Assembly (NCBI RefSeq): GCF_042466115.1 | Contig: NZ_JAXHBQ010000001.1 | Span: forward strand, 2,294,001-2,358,000 | Source of the DNA: SW4 sp042466115 | GTDB taxonomy: Bacteria > Pseudomonadota > Alphaproteobacteria > Rhodobacterales > Rhodobacteraceae | Length of the DNA: 64,000 nt | Direction: 5' to 3' | In this document: positions 43,233-51,891 of the stretch, piece by piece | Numbering within the stretch: the stretch's first letter is position 1 | Layout: each line of letters starts with the position of its first letter | The notes under the pieces: generated by a model | Databases searched by the model: none | What the model was told of the DNA's origin: nothing | Seen by the model: the letters and a program-made list of their open reading frames with translations, nothing else | Translations under genes and position numbers: made by a program

Positions 43233-44105
43233 TTAAGCGTCGAGGTTCTTGCCGATCATCCGCATCAGGAAGATCGCAACAATGTTGGCAAGGATGATGG
43301 CGACGACGCCACCGGCGCTGCCCAGACCGACATCGAATTGCAGCAGGGACGATACATAGACCAGATACGTCAAGTTCGTGGTTGCGGTACCCGGTCCACC
43401 GTTTGTGGTGACAAGGATTTCAGCAAAGATCGACAACAGGAAAATCGTCTGGATCAGGATCACAACTGTGATCGCCCGTGCCATATGCGGCAGGATCAGA
43501 TGCCAGAACTGGCTGATCCAGCGCGCGCCGTCCATTTCAGCGGCTTCCATCTGTTCCTGATCCAGTGATTGCAGCGCGGTCAGCAGGATCAAAGTCGCGA
43601 ATGGCAGCCACATCCATGAGACAATGAAGATGATCGATATGAGCGGAATCTGCCCGAAAAAGTCGATCGGCTGGAACCCGAAAGTATTGGCGATCGCCGC
43701 AAAGATTCCGTTCACAGGGTTCATGAACATGTTCTTCCAGATAAGGCCTGAAACGGTCGGCATCACAAAGAACGGCGCAATAACCATGATGCGGATAATG
43801 CCGGTGCCGAACATCGGACGATCCAGCAACAACGCAAAACAAATCCCGCCAATCGTGGTGATCGTCAGAACGCCCCCCACAAGGAAAAACGTATTGATCA
43901 TCGCGGCGCTAAAGCTTGGGTCAGTGAAGAACCAATAGTAGTTTTCCCACCCGACAAACGGCGTCGTGCCCGGCTGAAGCAGATTGTAACGCAAGAACGA
44001 AAAGTAGACCGTCATCACAAGCGGTACGATCATCCAGCCCAAAAGCAGAATGACAGCGGGCGAGATCATCAGTCGCGCTGCGGTTCTGGAAGCCTTTGTC
44101 GACAT
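43233..44105 (-). CDS. smoF: ABC polyol/sugar permease, MalF type
   Basis: A 290-residue inner-membrane protein with six helices. The EAA loop is QEQMEAAEMDGARWISQFWHLILP in segments. Unlike enteric MalF it lacks a large periplasmic domain, as in the UgpA/SmoF group. RBS GGGGGAGGAG is strong. It is separated from the SBP gene by a hairpin (44202-44235). Confidence 0.95.
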   Translation of the reverse strand: MSTKASRTAARLMISPAVILLLGWMIVPLVMTVYFSFLRYNLLQPGTTPFVGWENYYWFFTDPSFSAAMINTFFLVGGVLTITTIGGICFALLLDRPMFGTGIIRIMVIAPFFVMPTVSGLIWKNMFMNPVNGIFAAIANTFGFQPIDFFGQIPLISIIFIVSWMWLPFATLILLTALQSLDQEQMEAAEMDGARWISQFWHLILPHMARAITVVILIQTIFLLSIFAEILVTTNGGPGTATTNLTYLVYVSSLLQFDVGLGSAGGVVAIILANIVAIFLMRMIGKNLDA

Positions 44106-44201
44106 GCGAGCTCCTCCCCCTCGAAGATTTGCATTCTAGTACTTGAGGAAAGACCACTGCGGGCCTTTGCCGAAATACTAAGGTGAAAGCGATGATTGTT
44201 A

Positions 44202-44235
44202 AAATCGGGCCGGAGCATGGTGCCCCGGCCCAATC
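44202..44235 (-). terminator. Hairpin between SBP and permease genes (partial terminator/mRNA stabiliser)
   Basis: Read on the minus strand, GGGCCGG and CCGGCCC pair around an 11-base spacer and are followed by GATTTT. It lies just after the SBP stop. Such intercistronic hairpins commonly keep SBP mRNA more abundant than permease mRNA. Confidence 0.65.
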
Positions 44236-44247
44236 TTCGGGAGTGAT

Positions 44248-45576
44248 TTAGTCGATGTAACCAGCGCGGGTCATTTCGCGAACCGCAAAGGCTTGGCTGT
44301 TTGCCAGTGCTTCTTCGACAGTCGCCTGACCGGCCAGAGCAGCAGCGACCTGCTGACCGACGTAGTTACCAATGCCTTGGAACTCTTCGATCGCCACGAA
44401 CTGGACGCCTGTGTAAGGCACCGGATCACGGGTTGGGTTCGTTGGATCAACCGACAGAATTGCGCTCACAATGGTTTCTGCGAAAGGCGCAGCTTCCAGG
44501 CGACGCGGGTCTTCTTCGACCGACTGGCGTGTCCCGCTTGGCACGGCGACCCAGCCTTTGGATTCACCGACCATTTCGAAGTATTCCTTCGAGGTCGCCC
44601 AGATCAGGAAGTCCTTGGCGACATCGACATTCTGCGAGCTTGCCGGAATAGCAAGCGCCCAGGACCAGAACCAGCCTGTGCCGTTCGCCGTCTCTTCCAT
44701 TGGTGCCTGGAAGAAGTCAGTCACGTCAGCAACAGTCGAGGTTTCAGTGTTGCGGACGTCACCAGCGGCTGATGTCGCGTCAACCCAAGTTGCACATGCG
44801 CCGTCTTTGAACAGTGCACGGTTTTCGTTGTGACCGTTCGTCGACGCACCGGGAGGGCCCGATTCATTCATCAGATCAACGTAATAGGTGATCGCTGCGT
44901 TCCATTCCGGCGAATCCAGCTGCGGCTGCCAGTCTTCGTCGAACCAGCGCGCGCCAAATGCGTTTGCAACTGTGCCAACGAAGGCCATGTTTTCGCCCCA
45001 GCCGGCCTTGCCGCGCTGGCAGGTGCCGTAGACGCCGTTTTCGGGGTCATGCAACTGTGCTGCCATTTCCGCGAACTCGGTATAGGTGATCTGCTCGGTC
45101 GGCACTTCGATGCCAGCCGCTTCGAACAGGTCGGTGCGGTAGAACGTGAAGGACGTTTCAGAGTAGAGCGGCACGGCATAAAGGCTGCCATCTGCGGACA
45201 GACCGTCACGAACCAACGGGAAGATGTCTTCCAGATCGTAGTCCGCATTCTCGGCAAAATCGTCCAGCGGTGTCAGCCAGCCTTTGGCGCCCCAGATCGG
45301 TGTTTCATAGGCACCGATGAACATAACGTCGAATGACCCGCCGCCGGTGGCGATGTCGGTTGTGGTGCGCTGGCGCAGCACGTTTTCTTCCAGAACAACC
45401 CAGTTGATGGTGTGGCCTGTTGCTTCTTCCCATGCGGGGGCAAGCTCTTGCATCGTGATCATGTCGGCGTTGTTCACCGTTACAACCGTGATTTCGTCGG
45501 CCGAAGCCATGGATGCGACAGATGCCGCGCAGCCGATGCTGACCGCAGTGGTCAGTAGTGTTCTCTTGATAGACAT
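44248..45576 (-). CDS. smoE: ABC polyol/sugar substrate-binding protein
   Basis: A 442-residue periplasmic protein of the extracellular solute-binding family 1, with a signal peptide (MSIKRTLLTTAVSIGCAASV, then ASMASA). Family features include FDVMFIGAYETPIWGAKGWL, YAVPLYSETSFTFYRTDLFEAAGI, CQRGKAGWGEN and NGTGWFWSWALAIPASS. SmoE of Rhodobacter binds sorbitol and mannitol; the specificity here is inferred from the operon. RBS GGGAGG sits five bases before the ATG. Two ACATGT dyads lie just upstream. Confidence 0.93.
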   Translation of the reverse strand: MSIKRTLLTTAVSIGCAASVASMASADEITVVTVNNADMITMQELAPAWEEATGHTINWVVLEENVLRQRTTTDIATGGGSFDVMFIGAYETPIWGAKGWLTPLDDFAENADYDLEDIFPLVRDGLSADGSLYAVPLYSETSFTFYRTDLFEAAGIEVPTEQITYTEFAEMAAQLHDPENGVYGTCQRGKAGWGENMAFVGTVANAFGARWFDEDWQPQLDSPEWNAAITYYVDLMNESGPPGASTNGHNENRALFKDGACATWVDATSAAGDVRNTETSTVADVTDFFQAPMEETANGTGWFWSWALAIPASSQNVDVAKDFLIWATSKEYFEMVGESKGWVAVPSGTRQSVEEDPRRLEAAPFAETIVSAILSVDPTNPTRDPVPYTGVQFVAIEEFQGIGNYVGQQVAAALAGQATVEEALANSQAFAVREMTRAGYID

Positions 45577-45589
45577 GATGTCCTCCCTT

Positions 45590-45652
45590 TTGACATGTGT
45601 AAAGTTTTGGCTGAGACCTAACGAAACGTCAAGAAAAATTTTACATGTGCAA
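45590..45652. promoter_or_regulatory. Two ACATGT-centred dyads upstream of smoE
   Basis: TTGACATGTGTAA (45590-45602) and TTTACATGTGCAA (45640-45652) are imperfect palindromes with the same ACATGT core, 50 bp apart. A minus-strand TTGACG element lies between them. They fit operators for the LacI-type regulator encoded next door. Confidence 0.7.
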
Positions 45653-45690
45653 AATTTAGGACGTAATACTCAACAAACGTTACCGATAAA

Positions 45691-46737
45691 TCAGGCCGAT
45701 GCCCGGATCTGCAACATCGCTTCTTTCCGAATCGCAACCGGATTATCCGTTCGCTCTTCACGCACCTGTTCAAGCAAGAGTCGCACAGCGTCACACCCGA
45801 TGCCCGTCACGTCCTGCGCGGCAGTTGTGATGGCTGGATATATGTACTGGCTCAGCGGATGGTCATCGTGTCCCGCGATCCGCAAGCCGCCCGCACTGTC
45901 GCCACCCTTGGCGAACAGCCCATGTTTGTTTGCCGCCGAGATTGCGCCGATCGCGATGCGATCATTGGCGCACAGTATTGTATCGTTGATATGATGCGAC
46001 CGCCCAAAGTGCGCATCCATAACCCCAACTCCATAAGCCTCAAACTTCCAGGATGCGTCCACTTGGGCTGCATCAACAAAACGCGGCGTAAATCCAAGGT
46101 CTGTCATTTTTGAAACATAGGCATCGCGCCGCTCGACAGCGTTCGAGTTCACCAAAGGCATACTTAGGAACACAGGCGCATCGCCAGTCCGGCACAAGTA
46201 TTCCACAATAGATGCAATGCTTTGCGTATTATCTGTGCCAACAAAATCAGCCCCTTCGATGGGTTCGGCGGGCTGCGAATCTGCAAAGACAATCGGAAAA
46301 TCACCAATCGCCATTTGAAGTGCTTCGGTCGAGCTATCGACACCCAAAGGTGCAATTATCGCACCATCAGCACCCAAAGACCGCAGCCGCGAGAGGGCCT
46401 GCAACTCACCCTCCGCAGACCCGTCGGAGCTTTGCGTAATCATCGTAAAGCCGGTCCCTCGGATGGCTTTCTTGATCGCTTCAAGCAGACTGGCAAAGAA
46501 CAGATCGTTATACTGCGGGACGACGACCCCAATCAGGCCAGATGATTTTCGGTTCTGCCGCGTCGCAATGAAGTTGTAGACGTAATCGACTTCGGAAAGG
46601 CGTTCCTCGATCTTCTTGGACGTTGATGGCCGAACGGCGCCAGGGTCTTGGAAATACTTTGAAAGCGTCGGGCGCGAGATTCCAATCGCCTCTGACAGCT
46701 CTGTCATGGTGGCAATCTTCTGTTTTGGCTTTAACAT
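45691..46737 (-). CDS. LacI family transcriptional regulator of the polyol operon
   Basis: A 348-residue LacI/GalR repressor. The HTH (residues ~10-30, MTELSEAIGISRPTLSKYFQ) uses SRPTLSKYFQDPGAVRP in place of the usual VSxxTVSRVLN. The hinge helix is followed by the effector domain (GLIGVVVPQYNDLFFASLLEAI, GIGCDAVRLLLEQV). I start at the ATG at 46737; the frame to 46797 lacks an RBS. The start codon itself lies inside the palindrome AACATGTT, so binding there could block its own translation start region or promoter. It probably responds to the polyol or its ketose. Confidence 0.92.
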   Translation of the reverse strand: MLKPKQKIATMTELSEAIGISRPTLSKYFQDPGAVRPSTSKKIEERLSEVDYVYNFIATRQNRKSSGLIGVVVPQYNDLFFASLLEAIKKAIRGTGFTMITQSSDGSAEGELQALSRLRSLGADGAIIAPLGVDSSTEALQMAIGDFPIVFADSQPAEPIEGADFVGTDNTQSIASIVEYLCRTGDAPVFLSMPLVNSNAVERRDAYVSKMTDLGFTPRFVDAAQVDASWKFEAYGVGVMDAHFGRSHHINDTILCANDRIAIGAISAANKHGLFAKGGDSAGGLRIAGHDDHPLSQYIYPAITTAAQDVTGIGCDAVRLLLEQVREERTDNPVAIRKEAMLQIRASA

Positions 46738-46810
46738 GTTATAAACCTCAGACTTCGCGGGCACTTGGCGGCTATCCCAAGTTGGCCGCCACCACACTTT
46801 GACACATGTT
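46731..46810. promoter_or_regulatory. Two ACATGT dyads in the divergent regulator/kinase promoter region
   Basis: TTAACATGTTATAA (46731-46744) covers the regulator start codon. GACACATGTTAA (46801-46812) overlaps a plus-strand TTGACA -35-like element (46799-46804) in front of the kinase. The cores are 70 bp apart and match the two sites before smoE. Confidence 0.68.
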
Positions 46811-46851
46811 AATTTTTTGTCTACTGCTTTTCGTATTTAGCGGAGGACAGC

Positions 46852-47811
46852 ATGGCAGAGATTCGGACAATCGTGACCGTCGGCGAGATTCTCGTTGAAT
46901 TTGTTTCGCATCAGAAGAACTGCGCTTTGGAGCAGATCACCGAGTATTCGGGCCCTTACCCCAGCGGTGCGCCTGCAATATTTTTGGATCAAGCCGCGCG
47001 AATGGGTGCAGCAACACAGATGATCGGTGGCGTTGGAGATGATGGATTTGGTCGCCGTATTCTTCGCCGCCTACGGGAGGATGGCGTTGGCATCGACGGG
47101 ATCACCGTGTCCGATGAACATAGCACCGGCACCGCATTTGTGTCCTACTATGACAGCGGCGATCGGGATTTCATCTTCCATATCGCGGGCACTGCTGCTG
47201 ACGCCTTCACTGTCCGGTCGGGCGTTTTCGCCCCTGCGCAAACGATCCTGCACGTGTCAGCTTCGTCGCTTGGAATCTCGTCGATGCGCGACAAAATCAT
47301 GGATGCTGTGCGCAGCGTGGGCGATGGCGGCGGCCTGATCAGTTGCGACCCTAACGCGCGGCCCGAACTCATGAACGATCCAGTCACGCGCGATGCCATG
47401 TTCGAGGTGATGGAGAGCAGCTCTATCCTCCTGCCAAGCACAAGTGATCTGGATTTCCTTTATCCTGACCTGTCCGAGGATGCCGCCGTCGAAAAATTGC
47501 TGAACGCCAACGCCGATATCGTAGCTGTCAAGCGCGGTGCTGGCGGAGTGACTATCGTGAGCAACGGTGAGCGCCATGATTTTGCCGGATATGCCGTGTC
47601 CGAAGTTGATCCTACGGGTGCTGGCGATTGCTTCTGCGGCACATTCGTCTCGCTTATATCTCAAGGCGCATCGCTTTACGATGCAGGTATGCAAGCCAAC
47701 GCCGCTGGCGCCATTGCCGTCACTCGACGGGGGCCGATGGAGGGGAACTCCAACCCTTCCGAAATCGCCCAATTCCTGAACTCCCGCAGCCCGAAAGAAA
47801 ACATCGCATGA
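46852..47811 (+). CDS. PfkB family carbohydrate kinase (tagatose/fructose kinase-like)
   Basis: A 319-residue ribokinase-fold kinase. The N-terminal substrate motif is YPSGAPAIFLDQAARMGAATQMIGGVGDDGFGRRI (in segments). The C-terminal signature EVDPTGAGDCFCGTF holds the catalytic Asp and anion hole. It should phosphorylate the ketose made by the two dehydrogenases. Close resemblance of the neighbourhood to Agrobacterium galactitol/altritol loci suggests D-tagatose 6-kinase activity. RBS GGAGG is seven bases before the ATG. The stop overlaps the next start (ATGA). Confidence 0.9.
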   Translation: MAEIRTIVTVGEILVEFVSHQKNCALEQITEYSGPYPSGAPAIFLDQAARMGAATQMIGGVGDDGFGRRILRRLREDGVGIDGITVSDEHSTGTAFVSYYDSGDRDFIFHIAGTAADAFTVRSGVFAPAQTILHVSASSLGISSMRDKIMDAVRSVGDGGGLISCDPNARPELMNDPVTRDAMFEVMESSSILLPSTSDLDFLYPDLSEDAAVEKLLNANADIVAVKRGAGGVTIVSNGERHDFAGYAVSEVDPTGAGDCFCGTFVSLISQGASLYDAGMQANAAGAIAVTRRGPMEGNSNPSEIAQFLNSRSPKENIA

Positions 47812-49067
47812 GCCTTGTCCAAGATATGATCGCCCGTAACCGCGCTGGTGAGGCGATTGGCCTGCCGTGTTTTTGCACCGCCAATGAACACGTTTTGCGC
47901 GCGGTTCTGGACTATGCCAAGAAAACCGGCCTCCCGACTGTGATTGAAGCAACCTGCAATCAAGTCAATCAATTCGGTGGCTATACGGGCATGACGGCCT
48001 CTGATTTCATGGGCTGGCTGCGTGGCATGGCCGATGAGGCAGGCGTGCCGATGGATCAGTTGATCCTTGGCGGCGACCATCTTGGCCCGAGCGTCTGGAA
48101 GAACGAACCGCTCGACGTGGCGATGGAAAAGTCCCGCGAATTGGTCAAAAGCTATGTTGAGGCGGGGTTCAAGAAAATTCACCTCGACACGTCGATGGCC
48201 TGCGGCGGAGAGCCAACCCCCACATTTGCGCAAATCGCCGAACGCGCCGCGGACCTTTGCGAAGTGGCAGAAAAATATGCGCCCGATCCATCCGAGCTGT
48301 TCTATATCATCGGAACCGAAGTCCCGATCCCTGGCGGGGAGACCGAAGAACCCGACGCACTTGATGTCACGTCCGTGGACCGTTTCCGCGACACCATCCA
48401 GACCCACCGCGATGCGTGGAACGCCCGTGGTTTGACCCAGGCTTGGGACCGCATCGTTTCGGTCGTCACCCAACCGGGAGTCGATTTCGGCCACACGTCA
48501 ATCTACCCTTTCGTGCCCGAACAAGCCGCCCCCTTGCGCGATGCGATCCTTGACGAGCAGGGTTTGACCTATGAGGCGCATTCGACCGATTACCAGCCAA
48601 CGGGCGCTCTTGTCGATCTGGTTAAAAACCACTTCTTTTTCCTGAAGGTTGGACCCGAACTTACATTCCGTTTCCGAGAGTCCATCTGGGCGCTCGCGCA
48701 GATCGAGGAAGAGGTTGTCACTGGCCCCACATCGAAAATTCGCGAAACGTTCGAGGCGCGGATGACCCAAGAGCCGGGCTATTGGACAAACTACTACAAC
48801 GGCACCGACGATGAGCTGCGCCTGTTGCGCACCTACAGCTACAGCGACCGCATCCGTTACTATTGGACGGACCCGGAAATTTCGAAATCGCTTGATCTGT
48901 TGATCGCAAACCTGAGCGATGTGGACCTACCGGAAACCGTCGTGTCACAAGCCTTTATGGGGTTGGACTTTGGCGCCATGCCAACGAGCGCAGCGGGTTT
49001 GATATCCTTGCAAGTTCAACGCTGCGTCGTGCGCTATTTCGAGGCCGCCGGACACACGCTAAAATAA
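47808..49067 (+). CDS. GatZ/KbaZ family protein; candidate D-tagatose-6-phosphate 4-epimerase
   Basis: A 419-residue protein of the family usually named tagatose-bisphosphate aldolase non-catalytic subunit. It shows CTANEHVLRAVLDYAKKTG, VIEATCNQVNQFGGYTGM, ILGGDHLGPS, HLDTSMACGG, YIIGTEVPIPGG and FLKVGPELTFRFRES. In E. coli such subunits stabilise GatY/KbaY aldolase, but no GatY gene is here. A family member in Agrobacterium fabrum is a D-tagatose-6-phosphate 4-epimerase (EC 5.1.3.40), from memory. That activity would complete a path ketose to tagatose-6-P to fructose-6-P. Confidence 0.88.
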   Translation: MSLVQDMIARNRAGEAIGLPCFCTANEHVLRAVLDYAKKTGLPTVIEATCNQVNQFGGYTGMTASDFMGWLRGMADEAGVPMDQLILGGDHLGPSVWKNEPLDVAMEKSRELVKSYVEAGFKKIHLDTSMACGGEPTPTFAQIAERAADLCEVAEKYAPDPSELFYIIGTEVPIPGGETEEPDALDVTSVDRFRDTIQTHRDAWNARGLTQAWDRIVSVVTQPGVDFGHTSIYPFVPEQAAPLRDAILDEQGLTYEAHSTDYQPTGALVDLVKNHFFFLKVGPELTFRFRESIWALAQIEEEVVTGPTSKIRETFEARMTQEPGYWTNYYNGTDDELRLLRTYSYSDRIRYYWTDPEISKSLDLLIANLSDVDLPETVVSQAFMGLDFGAMPTSAAGLISLQVQRCVVRYFEAAGHTLK

Positions 49068-49499
49068 GCGAAGGCGGGTCCGACTTCTATCGCGATAACA
49101 GCTGCCGGATTGGTCGAGTCCATTCTTTATCAACGCTGACATCTGTCACGGATTCCTGAGCTAGTAATCTGACGTACTTCAACGCCTTGAGCGAAGGTCT
49201 GAATTGAGCTTTGGTTGCTTTTCGCGGCATTGGCAGCGTATTGAAAGCAACCAATGGCCAAAAACGCTCTAAATTCAGCTGCGTTCGCGACCCTATTGTC
49301 GGGACCGCTCGCAGCGATTGCACCTGCAAACTATTGCTGCGCCAGCAACATGGCTAAACGTCAATGTCGGGAAAGTTCGCAAAGCCGACATCCAAAATTA
49401 TCAGGCTCACGAGATTCCCCGGCGCCATTGTTCGGCAATGTTTCGCAGTGACACGGGGACATACCCGGCGCTCGGTATCACTTGCGTTGGGCTGCGACC
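49068..49499. other. Non-coding DNA at the right island edge
   Basis: About 430 bp between the GatZ-like gene and the aminotransferase. Short frames (for example 49087-49329 on the minus strand) have no RBS, no recognisable domain and no conserved composition. It resembles decayed intergenic DNA like that at 37981-38238. No tRNA or clear direct repeat was seen. Confidence 0.5.
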
Positions 49500-50810
49500 C
49501 TATCCTGCAAGCTGCGCGCGTATCTTCGTGCCGATCTCGTCGATGTGGTCCTGGGTAATGGTCAGCGGCGGCGACATGCACAGCGCATCGCCCACAGGGC
49601 GCACGATCAGCCCCTTGTCCCACAACCCGTTATAGGCCGCGCGACCCGCATCCCCCACGGCACCATCCTGCGTCAGATGCACTGCGCCGATGATCCCGCA
49701 GTTGCGGATATCCATCACGCCGGGCAGGTCGCGGAGCCCGTGCAGCATGTCCGCCCACGGACCGGCCATGCGCGCGGCGTTGCCGAAAATATCCTCGTCG
49801 CGGTAGGCGTCCAGCGTGGCGATACAGGCCGCCGAGGCCAGCGGATGACCGGAATAGGTGTAGCCGTGGAACAGGTCGGGCATCGTCGCGGGGCCGTTGC
49901 GGAACGCATCCCGCACTGCTGCCGTGGCCAGCACGCCACCCATCGGCACGGTTGCATTGGTCATGCCCTTGGCGCAGGTCACAAGATCGGGGGTGACGCC
50001 AAACGCCTCGAATGCAAAGGGCGTGCCCATACGGCCAAAACCGGTGATCACCTCGTCAAAGATCATCAGAATGCCGTTCGCATCACAAATTTCGCGCAGG
50101 CGTTCAAGGTATCCCTTGGGCGGTGGGAACACGCCACCCGCGCCACTCACAGGTTCAACGATCACGGCGGCAATCGTATGGCCGCCGTGCAGATCGCACA
50201 GGCGCTGCAGATCATCGGCCAGTTCCGTGCCATGCGCGGGCTGGCCACGGCTGAACGCGTTTTCCGGCAACCACGTGTGGCGCATGTGGGCGGTGGATGG
50301 ATAAAGCGTGCCGAACTGCCCCTTGTTCAGGCCCAGCCCGCCAACGGACAGACCGCCAAAGTTGATCCCGTGATAGGCCTTTTCACGCCCCACCAGAATC
50401 CGGCGCTGCCCCTCACCGCGGTGATGGTGATAGGCCAGCGCGATTTTCAGCGCGGTATCCACGGCCTCGGATCCCGAATTGGTGAAAAACACATGATCGA
50501 AACCGGGCGCCAGATCGGTGACACGCGCCGCCGCCTCAAAGGCCAGCGGATGCCCCTGATTGAAGTTGTGCACGAAATCATAGGCCGCCGCCTGTTCCTG
50601 AATGGCCGCTGTGATTTTCGGATGGTTGTGCCCCGCATTGGAGCACCACAGCCCGCCCGTGCCATCGAACAACTCATGCCCGTCGACGGTGGTGTAACGC
50701 ACGCCTTCGGCTTTGCTGATCAGGCGGGGGTTATCCTTGAACGCCTTGGTCGCCGTGAACGGCATCCAGAAACTGTCAAGATCATTTGGCACGCGCACGG
50801 TATCAGGCAT
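49500..50810 (-). CDS. Class III omega-amino acid:pyruvate aminotransferase
   Basis: A 436-residue PLP enzyme. It opens DLDSFWMPFTATKAFKDNPR, typical of beta-alanine:pyruvate transaminases. Conserved parts are FTNSGSEAVDTALKIAL, AYHGINFGGLSVGG, AVIVEPVSGAGGVFPPPKGYL, IFDEVITGFGRMG and the PLP Lys in LVTCAKGMTN. It transfers amino groups from omega-amino acids to pyruvate. It is divergent from the LysR gene (190 bp apart), so it may belong to the same regulon as the 5-oxoproline locus, though the substrate link is not evident. Confidence 0.93.
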   Translation of the reverse strand: MPDTVRVPNDLDSFWMPFTATKAFKDNPRLISKAEGVRYTTVDGHELFDGTGGLWCSNAGHNHPKITAAIQEQAAAYDFVHNFNQGHPLAFEAAARVTDLAPGFDHVFFTNSGSEAVDTALKIALAYHHHRGEGQRRILVGREKAYHGINFGGLSVGGLGLNKGQFGTLYPSTAHMRHTWLPENAFSRGQPAHGTELADDLQRLCDLHGGHTIAAVIVEPVSGAGGVFPPPKGYLERLREICDANGILMIFDEVITGFGRMGTPFAFEAFGVTPDLVTCAKGMTNATVPMGGVLATAAVRDAFRNGPATMPDLFHGYTYSGHPLASAACIATLDAYRDEDIFGNAARMAGPWADMLHGLRDLPGVMDIRNCGIIGAVHLTQDGAVGDAGRAAYNGLWDKGLIVRPVGDALCMSPPLTITQDHIDEIGTKIRAQLAG

Positions 50811-50988
50811 CGGGGTTCTCCTTGGTTTGGATCAGTCGTGCCACGGGCCGCGCGGAATTCCAAGGGGGTCAATGCACGCCGCAATTGGGATCTTGATAGG
50901 ACGGTCCGATTCCGGTGGTGGGTTTCCCAAGTGTCAGGATCGCTGGCGATCGCGCGTGAATTTATCAGCTTGCGGCAAGTTCGATCCA

Positions 50989-51002
50989 ATCTATGAATAG
51001 AT
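50989..51002. promoter_or_regulatory. ATCTAT-N2-ATAGAT palindrome at the LysR start codon
   Basis: ATCTATGAATAGAT is a perfect palindrome whose right arm runs into the ATG at 51001. The same half-sites recur at 51892-51907 before the operon that follows. The position fits autoregulation by the LysR protein. Confidence 0.65.
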
Positions 51003-51882
51003 GATGACCTTTGATCAGATCAAAACTTTTCTTTGGGTGGCCCGCTTAGGTGGGTTTCGTCGTGCTGCAGAACGTTTGAACCTGTCGCAACCCGCTGTAT
51101 CCACGCGCATTGCCAACCTTGAAGCGGAACTGCGCGCGCCGCTGTTTGAGCGGGGGCAGGGGGAACTGGTGCTAACCAAACACGGCACGTTGATGTTGTC
51201 TTATGCAGAGCAGATGTTGTTCGTTGAAGAAGAGATCAAACAGCGTGTTGCCAATCCATCCGAGGCAGAAGGGCTGTTCCGAGTTGGCGCCTCCGAGACC
51301 ATCGCCCAGGCGTGGTTGCCCGAATTCCTCAAGGCGTTCAGCGAACAATACCCCCGCGTGAATGTGGATTTGACGGTCGATATTTCGCTGACACTTCGCG
51401 CCGATCTTCTTGAGCGAAAACTTGATCTGGCGTTGCTGATGGGGCCGGTATCCGAGTTTTCGGTCGAGAACGTAGATTTGCCGACCTTCGATCTGCACTG
51501 GTATCGCTCTACCATGAACCCGCAGACCGACCTGAGCCAGATCCCTGTCATTTCCTATTCCAGTAAAACGCGCCCCTACCGTGAATTGATGTCCGAACTG
51601 TCACGTCGTGTGGGCCCAAAATTGCGCGTCTATGCGTCGGCGTCCTTGTCGGCGAGCCTAAAGATGATTGCGGCGGGAATCGCTGTGGGCCCGTATCCCC
51701 GCGCGCTTGCCAATGACTTTCTCGCATCCGGGCAGATCGTCGAGTTTGATCCGGGTTATCAGCCGCAGCCGCTGTCGTTTACGGCGTCTTATCTGTCAGA
51801 ACCGCGCAGCTTTCTTGTTGAAAACAGTGCGCAAATCGCTCGCGAGGTCGCGGAACACTGGGACAGGACTCACCTTCAATAA
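51001..51882 (+). CDS. LysR family regulator, likely of the 5-oxoproline locus
   Basis: A 293-residue LysR-type regulator. The HTH is at residues 3-60 (FDQIKTFLWVARLGGFRRAAERLNLSQPAVSTRIANLE in segments), followed by a normal effector domain (GLFRVGASETIAQAWLPEFL). It sits upstream of, and in the same direction as, the DUF1445-TRAP-Pxp operon, 80 bp away, and is divergent from the aminotransferase. Bacillus uses an IclR-type KipR in its equivalent cluster, so this would be a different regulator for the same pathway. The start ATG overlaps an operator-like palindrome. Confidence 0.93.
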   Translation: MMTFDQIKTFLWVARLGGFRRAAERLNLSQPAVSTRIANLEAELRAPLFERGQGELVLTKHGTLMLSYAEQMLFVEEEIKQRVANPSEAEGLFRVGASETIAQAWLPEFLKAFSEQYPRVNVDLTVDISLTLRADLLERKLDLALLMGPVSEFSVENVDLPTFDLHWYRSTMNPQTDLSQIPVISYSSKTRPYRELMSELSRRVGPKLRVYASASLSASLKMIAAGIAVGPYPRALANDFLASGQIVEFDPGYQPQPLSFTASYLSEPRSFLVENSAQIAREVAEHWDRTHLQ

Positions 51883-51891
51883 ATAAACAAA

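Noticed and set aside
47808..49067. Annotation of the GatZ-like gene as a catalytic tagatose-bisphosphate aldolase
   Set aside because: It belongs to the non-catalytic subunit family and no GatY/KbaY partner is nearby; epimerase activity is the better hypothesis.
49087..49329. 80-residue minus-strand frame right of the GatZ-like gene
   Set aside because: No RBS, no recognisable domain, and located in DNA that looks non-coding.
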